NCBI RefSeq assembly: GCF_035953295.1
Contig: NZ_CP108370.1
Span: 2,936,001-3,000,000 of the forward strand
From: Streptomyces sp. NBC_01335
GTDB taxonomy: Bacteria; Actinomycetota; Actinomycetes; Streptomycetales; Streptomycetaceae
Direction of reading: 5' to 3'
DNA: 64,000 bases
Every line of letters begins with the position of its first letter. Positions within the stretch are counted from its first letter, which is position 1. The notes beneath the pieces are model-generated. The model worked only from the letters and a program-made list of their open reading frames with translations. It did no database searches and was not told the DNA's origin. Positions 42,193-52,643 of this stretch are shown here, piece by piece. The position numbers and the translations under genes were made by a program.

Positions 42193-42684
42193 ATGAGCAC
42201 GGACCGGACCAGGCCCTTGGGCGCGGATCGGCGCAACCGTACGGAACAGCGCGGGGCCACCCGCCCGGGAGGCGGCAGACCCGCCGGCCGCCGCGATCCG
42301 CGCCGGCCCGGCACCGTCCCGGAGCGGCGGAGCCCGCTCGCCGCGCGGGGCCCCGTACGCCCGCACCAGTGGTTCGCCGAACGGCTGCTCGCCGTGCTCA
42401 GCGGGCGCCGGCCGGTCCACTGGATGCTCGGCCACACCGTGGGCGAGGCCTACGACCAGCTCGCCGAACTCGCCCCGGGCGCCCCGCTGCGCGCCGCCTG
42501 GGGCAGCAGCCCCGTACTGCGCGGGTGCTACGGCGCGCAGCCCGCCACCGGCGTGGTGGAGGCGTTCGCGTCCATCTCGGGCGGCGGCCGGGTGCACGCC
42601 ATGGCGTTCCGGCTGGAGCAGGGCGCCGATCTGCGCTGGCGCTGCGCCGCGGTGGAGCTGGGCGGCGAACGCCTCCCGGTCTGA
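42193..42684 (+). CDS. Rv3235-family small protein
   Basis: A 163-residue protein. The first 60 residues are Arg/Gly/Pro-rich and look disordered. The conserved part is HQWFAERLLAVLSGRRPVHWMLGHTVGEAYDQLAELA, followed by EAFASISGGGRVHAMAFRLEQGADLRWRCAAVELG. This is the Rv3235 family, which in mycobacteria also lies near secA1. No function is established to my knowledge. GGGGGCGACATC before the ATG is a ribosome site. It is convergent with secA. The compact beta-rich C-terminal half resembles the NTF2-like fold, by eye only. Confidence 0.8.
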   Translation: MSTDRTRPLGADRRNRTEQRGATRPGGGRPAGRRDPRRPGTVPERRSPLAARGPVRPHQWFAERLLAVLSGRRPVHWMLGHTVGEAYDQLAELAPGAPLRAAWGSSPVLRGCYGAQPATGVVEAFASISGGGRVHAMAFRLEQGADLRWRCAAVELGGERLPV

Positions 42685-42753
42685 ACCCGGCGCCCGGCCC
42701 CATGGCTGACCCGAGGCACGGACAACGGGCACGGAAAACGGACGGGCACGAAA

Positions 42754-42797
42754 ACCGGCGGGGCCGGGACCTCCGTGGAGATCCCGGCCCCGCCGGT
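42754..42797. terminator. Terminator between Rv3235-family gene and secA
   Basis: Perfect 16-bp arms (42754-42769 ACCGGCGGGGCCGGGA; 42782-42797) with a 12-nt loop. On the minus strand TTTT follows, so it is best suited to end secA, whose stop is 18 bp away. It can also stop the plus-strand gene. Confidence 0.88.
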
Positions 42798-42814
42798 GCG
42801 TACCGCTTCGGCGG

Positions 42815-45634
<2,820 letters not shown>

Positions 45635-45873
45635 TGAGGCTGGTCTCCTTGCCGGTCGGGCCTGGCACCGGGTCGTTTGACGGACTCTGGCGCGGGCACG
45701 GCAGGTGGGCCCCACCGCAACGGCCATCGTAAGCGAGGACACCGCCGCGCCGGGAGGGCTGCCCCTGGGTGGACCTCACCGCGCCTTCCAGGACAACGGC
45801 CGAAGAGCCTGGAAGGTGCCGGGAAGCCCGGAAAGTGCTCACGACCGGGACCCGCGGTCACCAGAATGCGCCC

Positions 45874-46599
45874 ATGGAGCCGATCACCCTCACCTCCCGA
45901 CGCCTGCTGCTCCGTCCTTTCACCCCCGGGGACGCGGACGCGGTGCATCTCGCCTGCCAGGATCCGGAGATCCTCCGCTGGACGGAGATCCCGTCGCCGT
46001 ACCTGCGCTCCGACGCGGAACTCTTCACCGGCGCCCTCGCCCCGGCGGGCTGGCGGGACGACTCCGGCTACCACTTCGCGCTGGTCGAGCGGTACGGCGC
46101 GCTGGCGGGCGCCCTCGGACTCGTCCGGCGGCCGAGCCCCCGCACGTACGAGGTCGGCTACTGGCTCGCCCGGGAGCACCGCGGACAGGGGTACGGGACG
46201 GAGGCCGTGGTCCGCTCGGCCCGCTGGGCGTTCTCCGTGCTGGGGGCGGTCCGGCTGGAGTGGTGGGCCGAGGCGGGCAACGTGGCGTCCCGGGCGGTCG
46301 CCCTGCGCGCCGGTTTCCGGCTGGACAGCGGGCAGCGGCCCGCGACGGTCGAGGGGGAAGCCGGGGAGATCCCCGGCGGCGCGGCGGCAGCGGCCGGCGG
46401 GGCTGCCGCCGGGCACGCCACCGGCGACGAGCGCCGGAACCTCTGGAGCGCCTCGCTCTTCCCGGCCGACCTGGGTCTCCCCGCGTCCGGCCCCGGGCGG
46501 ATCCCCTCCCGCCTCGGCCTCCGGCTCACCGGCTCCGGGCTGCCGGAGGCGGGGGCGCGTCCGCCGGGGTCCGCCGCGCATCTGCCCCCGCCGGGCTGA
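45874..46599 (+). CDS. GNAT-family N-acetyltransferase (RimJ/RimL type)
   Basis: A 241-residue enzyme. The GNAT core runs to about residue 165: LTSRRLLLRPFTPGDADAVH, YWLAREHRGQGYGTEAVVRSARWAF (acetyl-CoA loop R-G-Q-G-Y-G) and LEWWAEAGNVASRAVALRAGF. This is the Acetyltransf_3 (RimJ/RimL) type acting on N-terminal or small-molecule amines. A Gly/Ala-rich insert (GGAAAAAGGAAAGH) follows and the C-terminal 50 residues are Pro/Gly/Leu-rich and unlike the family. ATG at 45874; CAGAAT lies just upstream, so the transcript may be leaderless. It is divergent from secA. Substrate unknown. Confidence 0.85.
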   Translation: MEPITLTSRRLLLRPFTPGDADAVHLACQDPEILRWTEIPSPYLRSDAELFTGALAPAGWRDDSGYHFALVERYGALAGALGLVRRPSPRTYEVGYWLAREHRGQGYGTEAVVRSARWAFSVLGAVRLEWWAEAGNVASRAVALRAGFRLDSGQRPATVEGEAGEIPGGAAAAAGGAAAGHATGDERRNLWSASLFPADLGLPASGPGRIPSRLGLRLTGSGLPEAGARPPGSAAHLPPPG

Positions 46600-46679
46600 A
46601 CCGGGCCCGGCGGGCCCCGGTCGGAGGGCCTTCGTCCGTACCCCCGGCGGCTGTCGGTGGTGCCCTCTAAGGTGCCTCC

Positions 46680-47876
46680 ATGACGTCCGAGCCGCCCGTG
46701 CAGCCCCCCGTGGTCGAACTCTCCGCCGATCAGGCCCGCCGGATCGCGCTGCGCGCCCAGGGGTTCCTGGGGGCGCCCGACCGGCGTGCCGGGGTGCCCG
46801 GGGTGCTGCGCCATCTCGGGGCCGTCCAGCTCGACACCATCTCGGTGCTGGCCCGGTCCCACGAGCTGGTTCCGTACGCCCGGCTCGGCGGGATCGGCCG
46901 CAAGGCGGTCGAGGAGGCGTACTGGTCCGGGGGCCGCGCCTTCGAGTACTGGTCGCACGCCGCGTGCGTGCTGCCCGTCGAGGAGTGGCCGCACTTCGCG
47001 TTCCGCCGCCGCGCCTACCGCGCCCGCCCGCAGTGGCACCACGAGCTGCCCGCGGGCACGTACGACACCGTGATCGCGCAGCTGCGCGCCGAGGGGCCGC
47101 TCACCGCGACCCAGCTCGGCGGTGCGAAGAACGGCGGCGAGTGGTGGGACTGGTCCGCGACGAAGGTCGCGGTCGAGCGCGCCCTGATGTACGGCGAGGT
47201 GGTCTGCACCGAGCGCCGGGGCTGGAAGCGGGTCTACGACCTCGCCGAGCGGGCGATCCCCGACCGTTTCCTCCACGACGACCTGAGCGACCAGGAGTGC
47301 CGGCGCCGGCTCGTCGCGCTCGCCGGCCGCTCGCTGGGTGTCGGCACCCGCTCCGATCTCGCGGACTACCACCGGCTGAAGGCGGAGGACTTCGACGCCG
47401 TGGTGGCGGGCTCCGGGCTCGTACCGGTGTCGGTGGAGGGCTGGGGGAAGCCCGCCTGGGCCGATCCCCGGGCGCTGGCCGCCGAACCGCGCGGGCGCCA
47501 CCGCACGACGCTGCTGTCGCCGTTCGACTCCCTGATCTGGGAACGCGCGCGCACCGAGCGGATCTTCGGGTTCACCCACCGCCTGGAGGCGTACACCCCG
47601 AAGCCCAAGCGGGTGCACGGCTATTTCGCCATGCCCCTGCTGGCCGGCGGGCGGCTCCAGGGCCGCGTCGACCCGGCGCGCGAGGGCACCACGCTGGTCG
47701 CCCGTCAGGTGTCCCTGGCGAGCCCCAAGGCGGTGGCGCCGATGGCCGAGGCGCTCGTGGAGGCGGCCTCCTGGGTCGGCTGCACCGACGTACGGCTGGA
47801 GCGGGTGGACACCCCTGAGCTGCGGGAACCGCTGAACGGAGCGCTCGGGGCAGCGTTCTCCGCCGCGCACCGGTGA
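46680..47876 (+). CDS. YcaQ/AlkZ-like DNA glycosylase (winged-helix)
   Basis: A 398-residue protein of the HTH_42/AlkZ family. YcaQ (AlkX) of E. coli unhooks interstrand crosslinks and removes bulky alkylated bases, and S. sahachiroi AlkZ does this for azinomycin. The catalytic Q-x-D/Q motif appears as AVQLDTISVLARSHELV, here QLD. Tandem winged-helix parts follow (TVIAQLRAEGPLTATQLGG, VAVERALMYGEVVCTERRG, KRVYDLAERAIP), and near the C-terminus LLSPFDSLIWERARTERIFGF. It probably repairs crosslinks or bulky lesions; in AlkZ it gives self-resistance. No antibiotic cluster is next to it. The stop codon is the exact centre of a 29-bp inverted repeat. Confidence 0.85.
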   Translation: MTSEPPVQPPVVELSADQARRIALRAQGFLGAPDRRAGVPGVLRHLGAVQLDTISVLARSHELVPYARLGGIGRKAVEEAYWSGGRAFEYWSHAACVLPVEEWPHFAFRRRAYRARPQWHHELPAGTYDTVIAQLRAEGPLTATQLGGAKNGGEWWDWSATKVAVERALMYGEVVCTERRGWKRVYDLAERAIPDRFLHDDLSDQECRRRLVALAGRSLGVGTRSDLADYHRLKAEDFDAVVAGSGLVPVSVEGWGKPAWADPRALAAEPRGRHRTTLLSPFDSLIWERARTERIFGFTHRLEAYTPKPKRVHGYFAMPLLAGGRLQGRVDPAREGTTLVARQVSLASPKAVAPMAEALVEAASWVGCTDVRLERVDTPELREPLNGALGAAFSAAHR

Positions 47877-47889
47877 CCGGTGCGCGGCG
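47861..47889. terminator. Perfect inverted repeat centred on a stop codon
   Basis: 13-bp arms (CGCCGCGCACCGG, 47861-47873, and its complement at 47877-47889) around TGA at 47874-47876, the stop of the YcaQ-like gene. The last four codons (AAHR) form the left arm. It probably acts as a terminator for this gene and the convergent response regulator (stop 47934). Confidence 0.7.
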
Positions 47890-47933
47890 TGAGGGGCATC
47901 CGCCCGGGGATCACGGAACAGCCCTGAAGGGGC

Positions 47934-48689
47934 TCACCTGATCTCCAGGATCTTCTCCCGCATGGCATAGACCACGGCTTCCATCCGGGAGTGGAGCTGG
48001 AGTTTCTCCAGGATATTGCGGACGTGGTTCTTCACGGTGTTCTCGGAAATGAACAACTGCTTGGCGATGTCGCGGTTGTTCTTGCCGGTGGCGACGAGTT
48101 TCAGGACTTCGAGTTCGCGGTCGGTGAGCCGGGGCGCGGGAAGAAGGCGCCGGTCGTCGGTGCGCTGGATCATCGATTTGAACTCGGTGAGGAGTTTCGA
48201 CGCCATCGACGGGCTGATCTGGGACTGCCCGTCGGCGACGGCCCGGATCGCCGTGGACACCTCGTCGGTGGAGATCTCCTTGAGCAGATATCCGGTGGCA
48301 CCGGCTTTGATCGCGTCGTAGAGGTCGGCCTCCTCGTCGCTGATCGTCAGCATGATGATCTTCGCGCTGGGGGCCACTTCCTTGATGGCGGTGCACGCCT
48401 CGATGCCGCCGCGTTTGGGCATCCGTACGTCCATCAGCACGATGTCGGGCAGCAGGTCCGCCGCCTTGTCCACGGCCTCCGCGCCGTCCCCCGCCTCGCC
48501 GACGACCTGGATGTCCTCCTCCTGCTGGAGGACGATCTCCAGTCCCCTGCGGAAGAGCGCGTGGTCGTCGACCACCAGGACCCGGATGGGCTCCTTGCGG
48601 GGCGAGGTGTCCTCGTCCGCGCCGGCTCGGGTACGGGCAGCTTCTCCGGAAACATTCGTGTCGCGCACGGGCCCGAAGGTGTCCGCCAT
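47934..48689 (-). CDS. Orphan NarL-type response regulator
   Basis: A 251-residue regulator. The receiver domain (about residues 34-150) has the acidic pair in [13 protein letters not shown], the phosphoacceptor in [10 protein letters not shown], the Thr in [11 protein letters not shown] and the lysine in GYLLKEIS. The LuxR/NarL helix-turn-helix is [21 protein letters not shown]...[14 protein letters not shown] (about 185-245). No histidine kinase is next to it. The position beside hpf recalls S. coelicolor SCO3008 (OrrA in my memory) and the DosR-HPF link in mycobacteria. GGGGGAGGAACG precedes the ATG at 48689, a strong ribosome site. Targets unknown. Confidence 0.9.
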   Translation of the reverse strand: MADTFGPVRDTNVSGEAARTRAGADEDTSPRKEPIRVLVVDDHALFRRGLEIVLQQEEDIQVVGEAGDGAEAVDKAADLLPDIVLMDVRMPKRGGIEACTAIKEVAPSAKIIMLTISDEEADLYDAIKAGATGYLLKEISTDEVSTAIRAVADGQSQISPSMASKLLTEFKSMIQRTDDRRLLPAPRLTDRELEVLKLVATGKNNRDIAKQLFISENTVKNHVRNILEKLQLHSRMEAVVYAMREKILEIR

Positions 48690-48820
48690 CGTTCCTCCCC
48701 CTGAAGGCCACGGCCTGAAATCACACACGGTCGCCAACGGCACTGCACCGCTTACCGATTGGCTCGGGGGGCCATGCTTTCATGCCCGGCCGCCGGAACG
48801 GAGGTCCCGTGGTCGCACGC

Positions 48821-48859
48821 CGGTGCCCCCGGGGGCGCGCACGCACTCCAGGGGCACCG
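48821..48859 (-). terminator. Terminator after hpf
   Basis: Arms CGGTGCCCC (48821-48829) and GGGGCACCG (48851-48859) with a 21-nt loop, 14 bp past the hpf stop on the minus strand. Moderate stem, no T-run. Confidence 0.5.
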
Positions 48860-48872
48860 CGAAAACGGTTCG

Positions 48873-49562
48873 TCAGCCGCCGAGCGCACCGCCCGCGCCA
48901 CCGGCCTCGTCGGCGGCGAGAGGGTCGGTCCTCAGGTGGATGACACCGTAGTCGTAGGCGTGCCGCCGGTAGACGACGCTGGGTTCCTTGGTCTCCGCAT
49001 CGACGAACAAGTAGAAGTCGTGGCCGACCAGTTCCATCTCGTAGAGCGCCTGGTCGAGCAGCATCGGGGCCGCCACGTGCATCTTCTCGCGCATCACCAG
49101 CGGGCCTTCGCCCTGTACCTCCAGCGAACCGAACTTCGTGGTGGGTACCTCCTGGGCCGCCTGGTCGTTGACCAGTTCGCCGTCCTCGTCGAACGCTGCC
49201 GTGCCCGGCACCACGTCGCCGACCTCGGCGGCCGACAGACGGCCGTTGCCGCGGCGGCTGTAGCGCTTGTCGTGCTGCTTGCGCAGCCGCGCCTCCAGCT
49301 TGCCCGTGGCCAGGTCCAGCGCCGCGTACGCGTCGCCCGCAGCCGCTTCCGCCCGGATCACCGGACCACGCGAGCGGAGCGTGATCTCCACCCGGTCGGA
49401 ACGGTCGGCCTGACGGGGGTTCGGCTCCTTGGACACCTCCACGTCGAGGCTGATCACCTTGCCGTCGAACTTCTGGATCTTGTCCAGCTTCAGCTTCTCG
49501 GCCACGTGCTTGCGGAACCGCTCGGGCACCTCGGTCTTGCGGCCCTTGACGACGATGTCCAC
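48873..49562 (-). CDS. hpf: Long-form ribosome hibernation promoting factor
   Basis: A 229-residue protein. The N-terminal HPF/YfiA domain (VDIVVKGRKTEVPERFRKHVAEKL, VEITLRSRGPVIRAEAA, YAALDLATGKLEARLRKQHDKRYSRR) sits in the mRNA/tRNA channel. A linker of about 50 residues is followed by the C-terminal dimerisation domain (PMLLDQALYEMELVGHDFYLFVDAETKEPSVVYRRHAYDYGVI) that makes 100S ribosome pairs in long-HPF bacteria. Start GTG 49562 with ACGGAG eight bases upstream; longer open-frame extensions upstream lack conservation. A hairpin lies in the leader. Confidence 0.95.
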   Translation of the reverse strand: MDIVVKGRKTEVPERFRKHVAEKLKLDKIQKFDGKVISLDVEVSKEPNPRQADRSDRVEITLRSRGPVIRAEAAAGDAYAALDLATGKLEARLRKQHDKRYSRRGNGRLSAAEVGDVVPGTAAFDEDGELVNDQAAQEVPTTKFGSLEVQGEGPLVMREKMHVAAPMLLDQALYEMELVGHDFYLFVDAETKEPSVVYRRHAYDYGVIHLRTDPLAADEAGGAGGALGG

Positions 49563-49891
49563 GCAGAACTCCGTTCCCGGATCGCTCCGCAACGGTGGCG
49601 GAGCGCCTCCCTTTTGCACCAGGCTCCAGTGGCATTCCGGAGCCTCGGACTCGGTGACCTTCCACCTCCTCCTGCCCACCGGCGGGTTCACCATCCCACC
49701 GATCTTCCGACAGCTGAACTCCGGATGTCGGCCTGCCCGAAACCTGGTGGTGCATTCGTCGAGGCCTGGGGTTCACCATTCCTCACCACCGAACATAGCG
49801 TGCCGACCGCCTTCTCGGCACCCGCTACTCACGCGTACCTCCGTTCAGGTTCCTTTGCCCTTCCACCACCTGCGGAGATGAAACATTTCTG
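49563..49891. other. Upstream region of hpf
   Basis: 329 bp between the ComF-like stop and hpf. An 8-bp stem (CGCTCCGC/GCGGAGCG, 49583-49605, 7-nt loop) lies about 20 nt before the hpf GTG, close enough to affect ribosome access. The word GGGTTCACCAT occurs twice, at about 49684 and 49769. AT content rises near 49850-49910. I see no clear promoter hexamers. Confidence 0.45.
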
Positions 49892-50701
49892 TCAGTTCCG
49901 GTTTATTCCGAAGGCAGACGGAGAAGCTGCGACCACAACCGCTCGGGGCGGCGGGAACGCGCCCGCCCGGGGCAGTGCCGGACCGACCGCGCGGGCCGCC
50001 TCCGCCAGCGTCGCCCCGGTCGTCAGCAGGTCGTCCACGAGCACCACCCGGCCGACCGCGAGGAGCCGTTCGGCGCCGGGGACCGCCTCCAGCGCGCCCG
50101 CCAGATTGGCCCGCCGCTCGGCCGCCCGCAGCCCCGCCTGGTCGGCGACCCGGCGCCGCTGCCGCAGCACGGGGAGGACCCGCGCCGGGGTGCCCGAGCG
50201 GCGCAGCGCGGCGGTCGCCGCCCGGGCGAGGCGCCGTACCGGATCGTGCCCGCGCGCGGCCGTGGAGCGGCGGGCGGAGGGCACGGGCACGAGCAGCAGG
50301 GGCCCGCCCTGCCCGGACCACCCCGGCCCGGCCCGTACGGCAGCCGCGAGGGCGTCACCGAGCGGCCCCGCGAGCGCCAGGGCGCCACGCTCCTTGTGGG
50401 CCAGCAGAAGGGCGCGCACGGCGTTCTCGTACGGGGCGACGGCGTGCACCACCGGAAGCCCGGGCGGCTCGGGCGAGGGCCGCACCCGGCACGGCTCCCG
50501 GCCGCTCAGCGCGGAGCCGCACGCGGCGCACAGCTCCGTACGCGGCCTGCCGCAGCCCCGGCAGGCCACCGGCAGGACCAGTCCGGCGAACTCCCGCCAC
50601 CATTCCCCCACAGCACCACCCTGCCCGCCGCCCCACGCCCCCGCCACCCCTGTGGACAACGCGACCGGGAGCCCCTGTGCGGGCTCGGCGGGAGGTGTCA
50701 T
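49892..50701 (-). CDS. ComF-like phosphoribosyltransferase-fold protein
   Basis: A 269-residue protein. The N-terminal part has a four-Cys zinc site (CRGCGRPRTELCAACG). The C-terminal half is a type-I phosphoribosyltransferase fold with PRPP motif VVLVDDLLTTGATL and LLLVPVPSARRSTAARGHDPVRRLARA. ComF proteins take part in DNA uptake in naturally competent bacteria; in Streptomyces the role is not settled. ATG at 50701 is taken; a GTG at 50704 and internal GTGs are alternatives, and ribosome sites are weak. It follows lpqB on the same strand after 73 bp, so it may belong to the mtr operon. Confidence 0.8.
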   Translation of the reverse strand: MTPPAEPAQGLPVALSTGVAGAWGGGQGGAVGEWWREFAGLVLPVACRGCGRPRTELCAACGSALSGREPCRVRPSPEPPGLPVVHAVAPYENAVRALLLAHKERGALALAGPLGDALAAAVRAGPGWSGQGGPLLLVPVPSARRSTAARGHDPVRRLARAATAALRRSGTPARVLPVLRQRRRVADQAGLRAAERRANLAGALEAVPGAERLLAVGRVVLVDDLLTTGATLAEAARAVGPALPRAGAFPPPRAVVVAASPSAFGINRN

Positions 50702-50774
50702 CACCCGGCGGGAGCCGGTGGCGTCGCCCCGCGGGCGGTGCCGGCGGATCGTGGCCGGGCGTCGGCAGTGGGAC

Positions 50775-52643
50775 TCAGCCCGGGTAGACCAGCGAGGTGC
50801 CCTTCTTCAGCACGGTCTGCCAGTTGTCGCCGGGCGACAGCTTCACGATGCCGTCGCTCATGGTGTCCGCCATCAGCGGCAGGAGTTCGTCGTCGGCCGC
50901 GGCGATCGACTCGACCTGGTTGACGCCGGGCAGCACCTCGGAGGACGAGGTGGACCCGTCCGCCTGCACGTAACGCACCTGCTGGACCCCGCCCTCCTCC
51001 TTGCCGACCACGACCAGCCGGCCGCGTCCGGACCAGGAGACCGCGGTGACGTCGGTGAGCTGCGGCGCGGCCTGGCGCAGGTCCTGGACGGACACCTGCT
51101 GCGTGGCGCCGGAGCCGACCCTCTCGACCCGGCCGATCTTCAGCGTCCGGTGGCCCTTCTCCCCCACGAGCAGCGCGATCCGCACCCCGTCGGCGGACAT
51201 CCGGAGCGCCTCGATCCGCTCCCCGCCGAGGCCGGGTACGTCGACCTCCTGCGGGGTGCCCTCGCCGCCGACCAGCCTGAGCAGCCGGGGTTCGCGCGGG
51301 TCGCGGTCGGCGACCCAGAGATCGCCCCGGCCGTCCCAGCTCGGTGCCGACAGGCGGTTGTCGGCGGCGGCCGCGTGGCTGACGACCGGAGCCTCGGCGG
51401 GCAGTTCGCCCTCCTCGACGATGGACGCCACGTACAGCCGCCCCCGGTCGGCCGTCACCCCGGCCGCCTTCTCCTCGTCGCGGGAGACACCCACCGCGCT
51501 CATCGGCCGGGTGCCCTCGCCCAGCGGGCCGGTCACCGGTACGGGCTCGCCGCTGCCCTTGGTCGAACCGGGGATCCGCAGCACCTTCCCCTCGTCGACG
51601 AAGTACTGGCCGACGGGGGATCCGGAGCCGCGGTCGGGGGTGAACCCGGTCGTCTCCTCGGCGCCCAGCGAGCAGAGCACCTTCCGCCCGTTCTCCAGCT
51701 CCACCTGCTCGACCCGGGCGGACGTCAGGTCCCGCAGGGTGAAGAGCACCTGCGCCGCCATCCTCCGGCAGGCGCTCCGGGTGGCGTGGGCGGCCTCCTT
51801 GTTGAGCGGCACCTTGAGGACGTTCTGGTCGTCGGGCGCCAGCGAGGTGACACCCTTCTGCAGCGTCGTACCGGCGGGGAAGCTGGAATCGACGACGGGC
51901 CGCAACCAGTCGGTCGGCCCGTCGAGGAGGGTCCGGATGGTCTGCGTGGTGGCGTCCATCCGCGTCACCGGGTCGGTCCGGTTGCGTACGTAGACGGGGT
52001 CGGCGACCAGCGCGGCGGGGCCGCCCGCCGAGCCGGCCGCGAAGTAGTAGGTGTTGACGGAACGGTAGAGCCGCTTGAAGTCGGACTGGCCGAGCACGAG
52101 CCCGTCCGGCACGGAGCTGATCCGCCACTCCTGCCTGCCGTCGGCGCTCTTCTCCCGCACCAGGTGCAGGCTCTGCACGTAGTCGGCGGGCGCGATCGGC
52201 TGGTACGAGCTCTGCGCGTCGACCTCCGCGACCTTCTGGCCGCTGAGGGTGTAGGTGGTGTCCGTCGCCTCGGTCTCCGGGCCCCGCGGGGCGGGGGCGT
52301 TGCGGTTCGGGGCCTTGGCGAGCACGGTGGTGCCGGCGGCGGGGCGCCAGGTGCGGGCCGCGTCCTGCGTCAGATAGGTGCGGGTCGTCCGGAACGAGGG
52401 GTCGTCGCTCGTCATCGACTCCAGGAAGCCGTCGACCACCTCGCCCGGCTCCGCACCGTCGCGGGGCGGAACGGCGTAGACCTGCACCTGGGCGTCGCCG
52501 GCCTGGGAGGCGTCGACGGGCTTGACGTCCCCGACGACGGGCATCGACCCGCAGCCGGCCAGCAGCAGGACGCCGAGGCCGAGCACGGCGGTCGTCCGCC
52601 CGGCTCTGCGGCGGCGGCCGTCCCTACGACGGTCAGAACCCAC
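50775..52643 (-). CDS. lpqB: Lipoprotein LpqB
   Basis: A 622-residue lipoprotein that binds the extracytoplasmic part of MtrB and modulates its signalling. The N-terminus is basic (VGSDRRRDGRRRRAG), then a hydrophobic core and lipobox LLLAGC (Cys near residue 28). A GerMN domain lies at about 215-330 (AALVADPVYVRNRTDPVTRM, LDGPTDWLRPVVDSSFP). The C-terminal half is a beta-propeller-like LpqB domain (LRMSADGVRIALLV). Start GTG 52643 overlaps the mtrB stop by 11 bp, so translation is coupled. Part of mtrA-mtrB-lpqB. Confidence 0.95.
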   Translation of the reverse strand: MGSDRRRDGRRRRAGRTTAVLGLGVLLLAGCGSMPVVGDVKPVDASQAGDAQVQVYAVPPRDGAEPGEVVDGFLESMTSDDPSFRTTRTYLTQDAARTWRPAAGTTVLAKAPNRNAPAPRGPETEATDTTYTLSGQKVAEVDAQSSYQPIAPADYVQSLHLVREKSADGRQEWRISSVPDGLVLGQSDFKRLYRSVNTYYFAAGSAGGPAALVADPVYVRNRTDPVTRMDATTQTIRTLLDGPTDWLRPVVDSSFPAGTTLQKGVTSLAPDDQNVLKVPLNKEAAHATRSACRRMAAQVLFTLRDLTSARVEQVELENGRKVLCSLGAEETTGFTPDRGSGSPVGQYFVDEGKVLRIPGSTKGSGEPVPVTGPLGEGTRPMSAVGVSRDEEKAAGVTADRGRLYVASIVEEGELPAEAPVVSHAAAADNRLSAPSWDGRGDLWVADRDPREPRLLRLVGGEGTPQEVDVPGLGGERIEALRMSADGVRIALLVGEKGHRTLKIGRVERVGSGATQQVSVQDLRQAAPQLTDVTAVSWSGRGRLVVVGKEEGGVQQVRYVQADGSTSSSEVLPGVNQVESIAAADDELLPLMADTMSDGIVKLSPGDNWQTVLKKGTSLVYPG

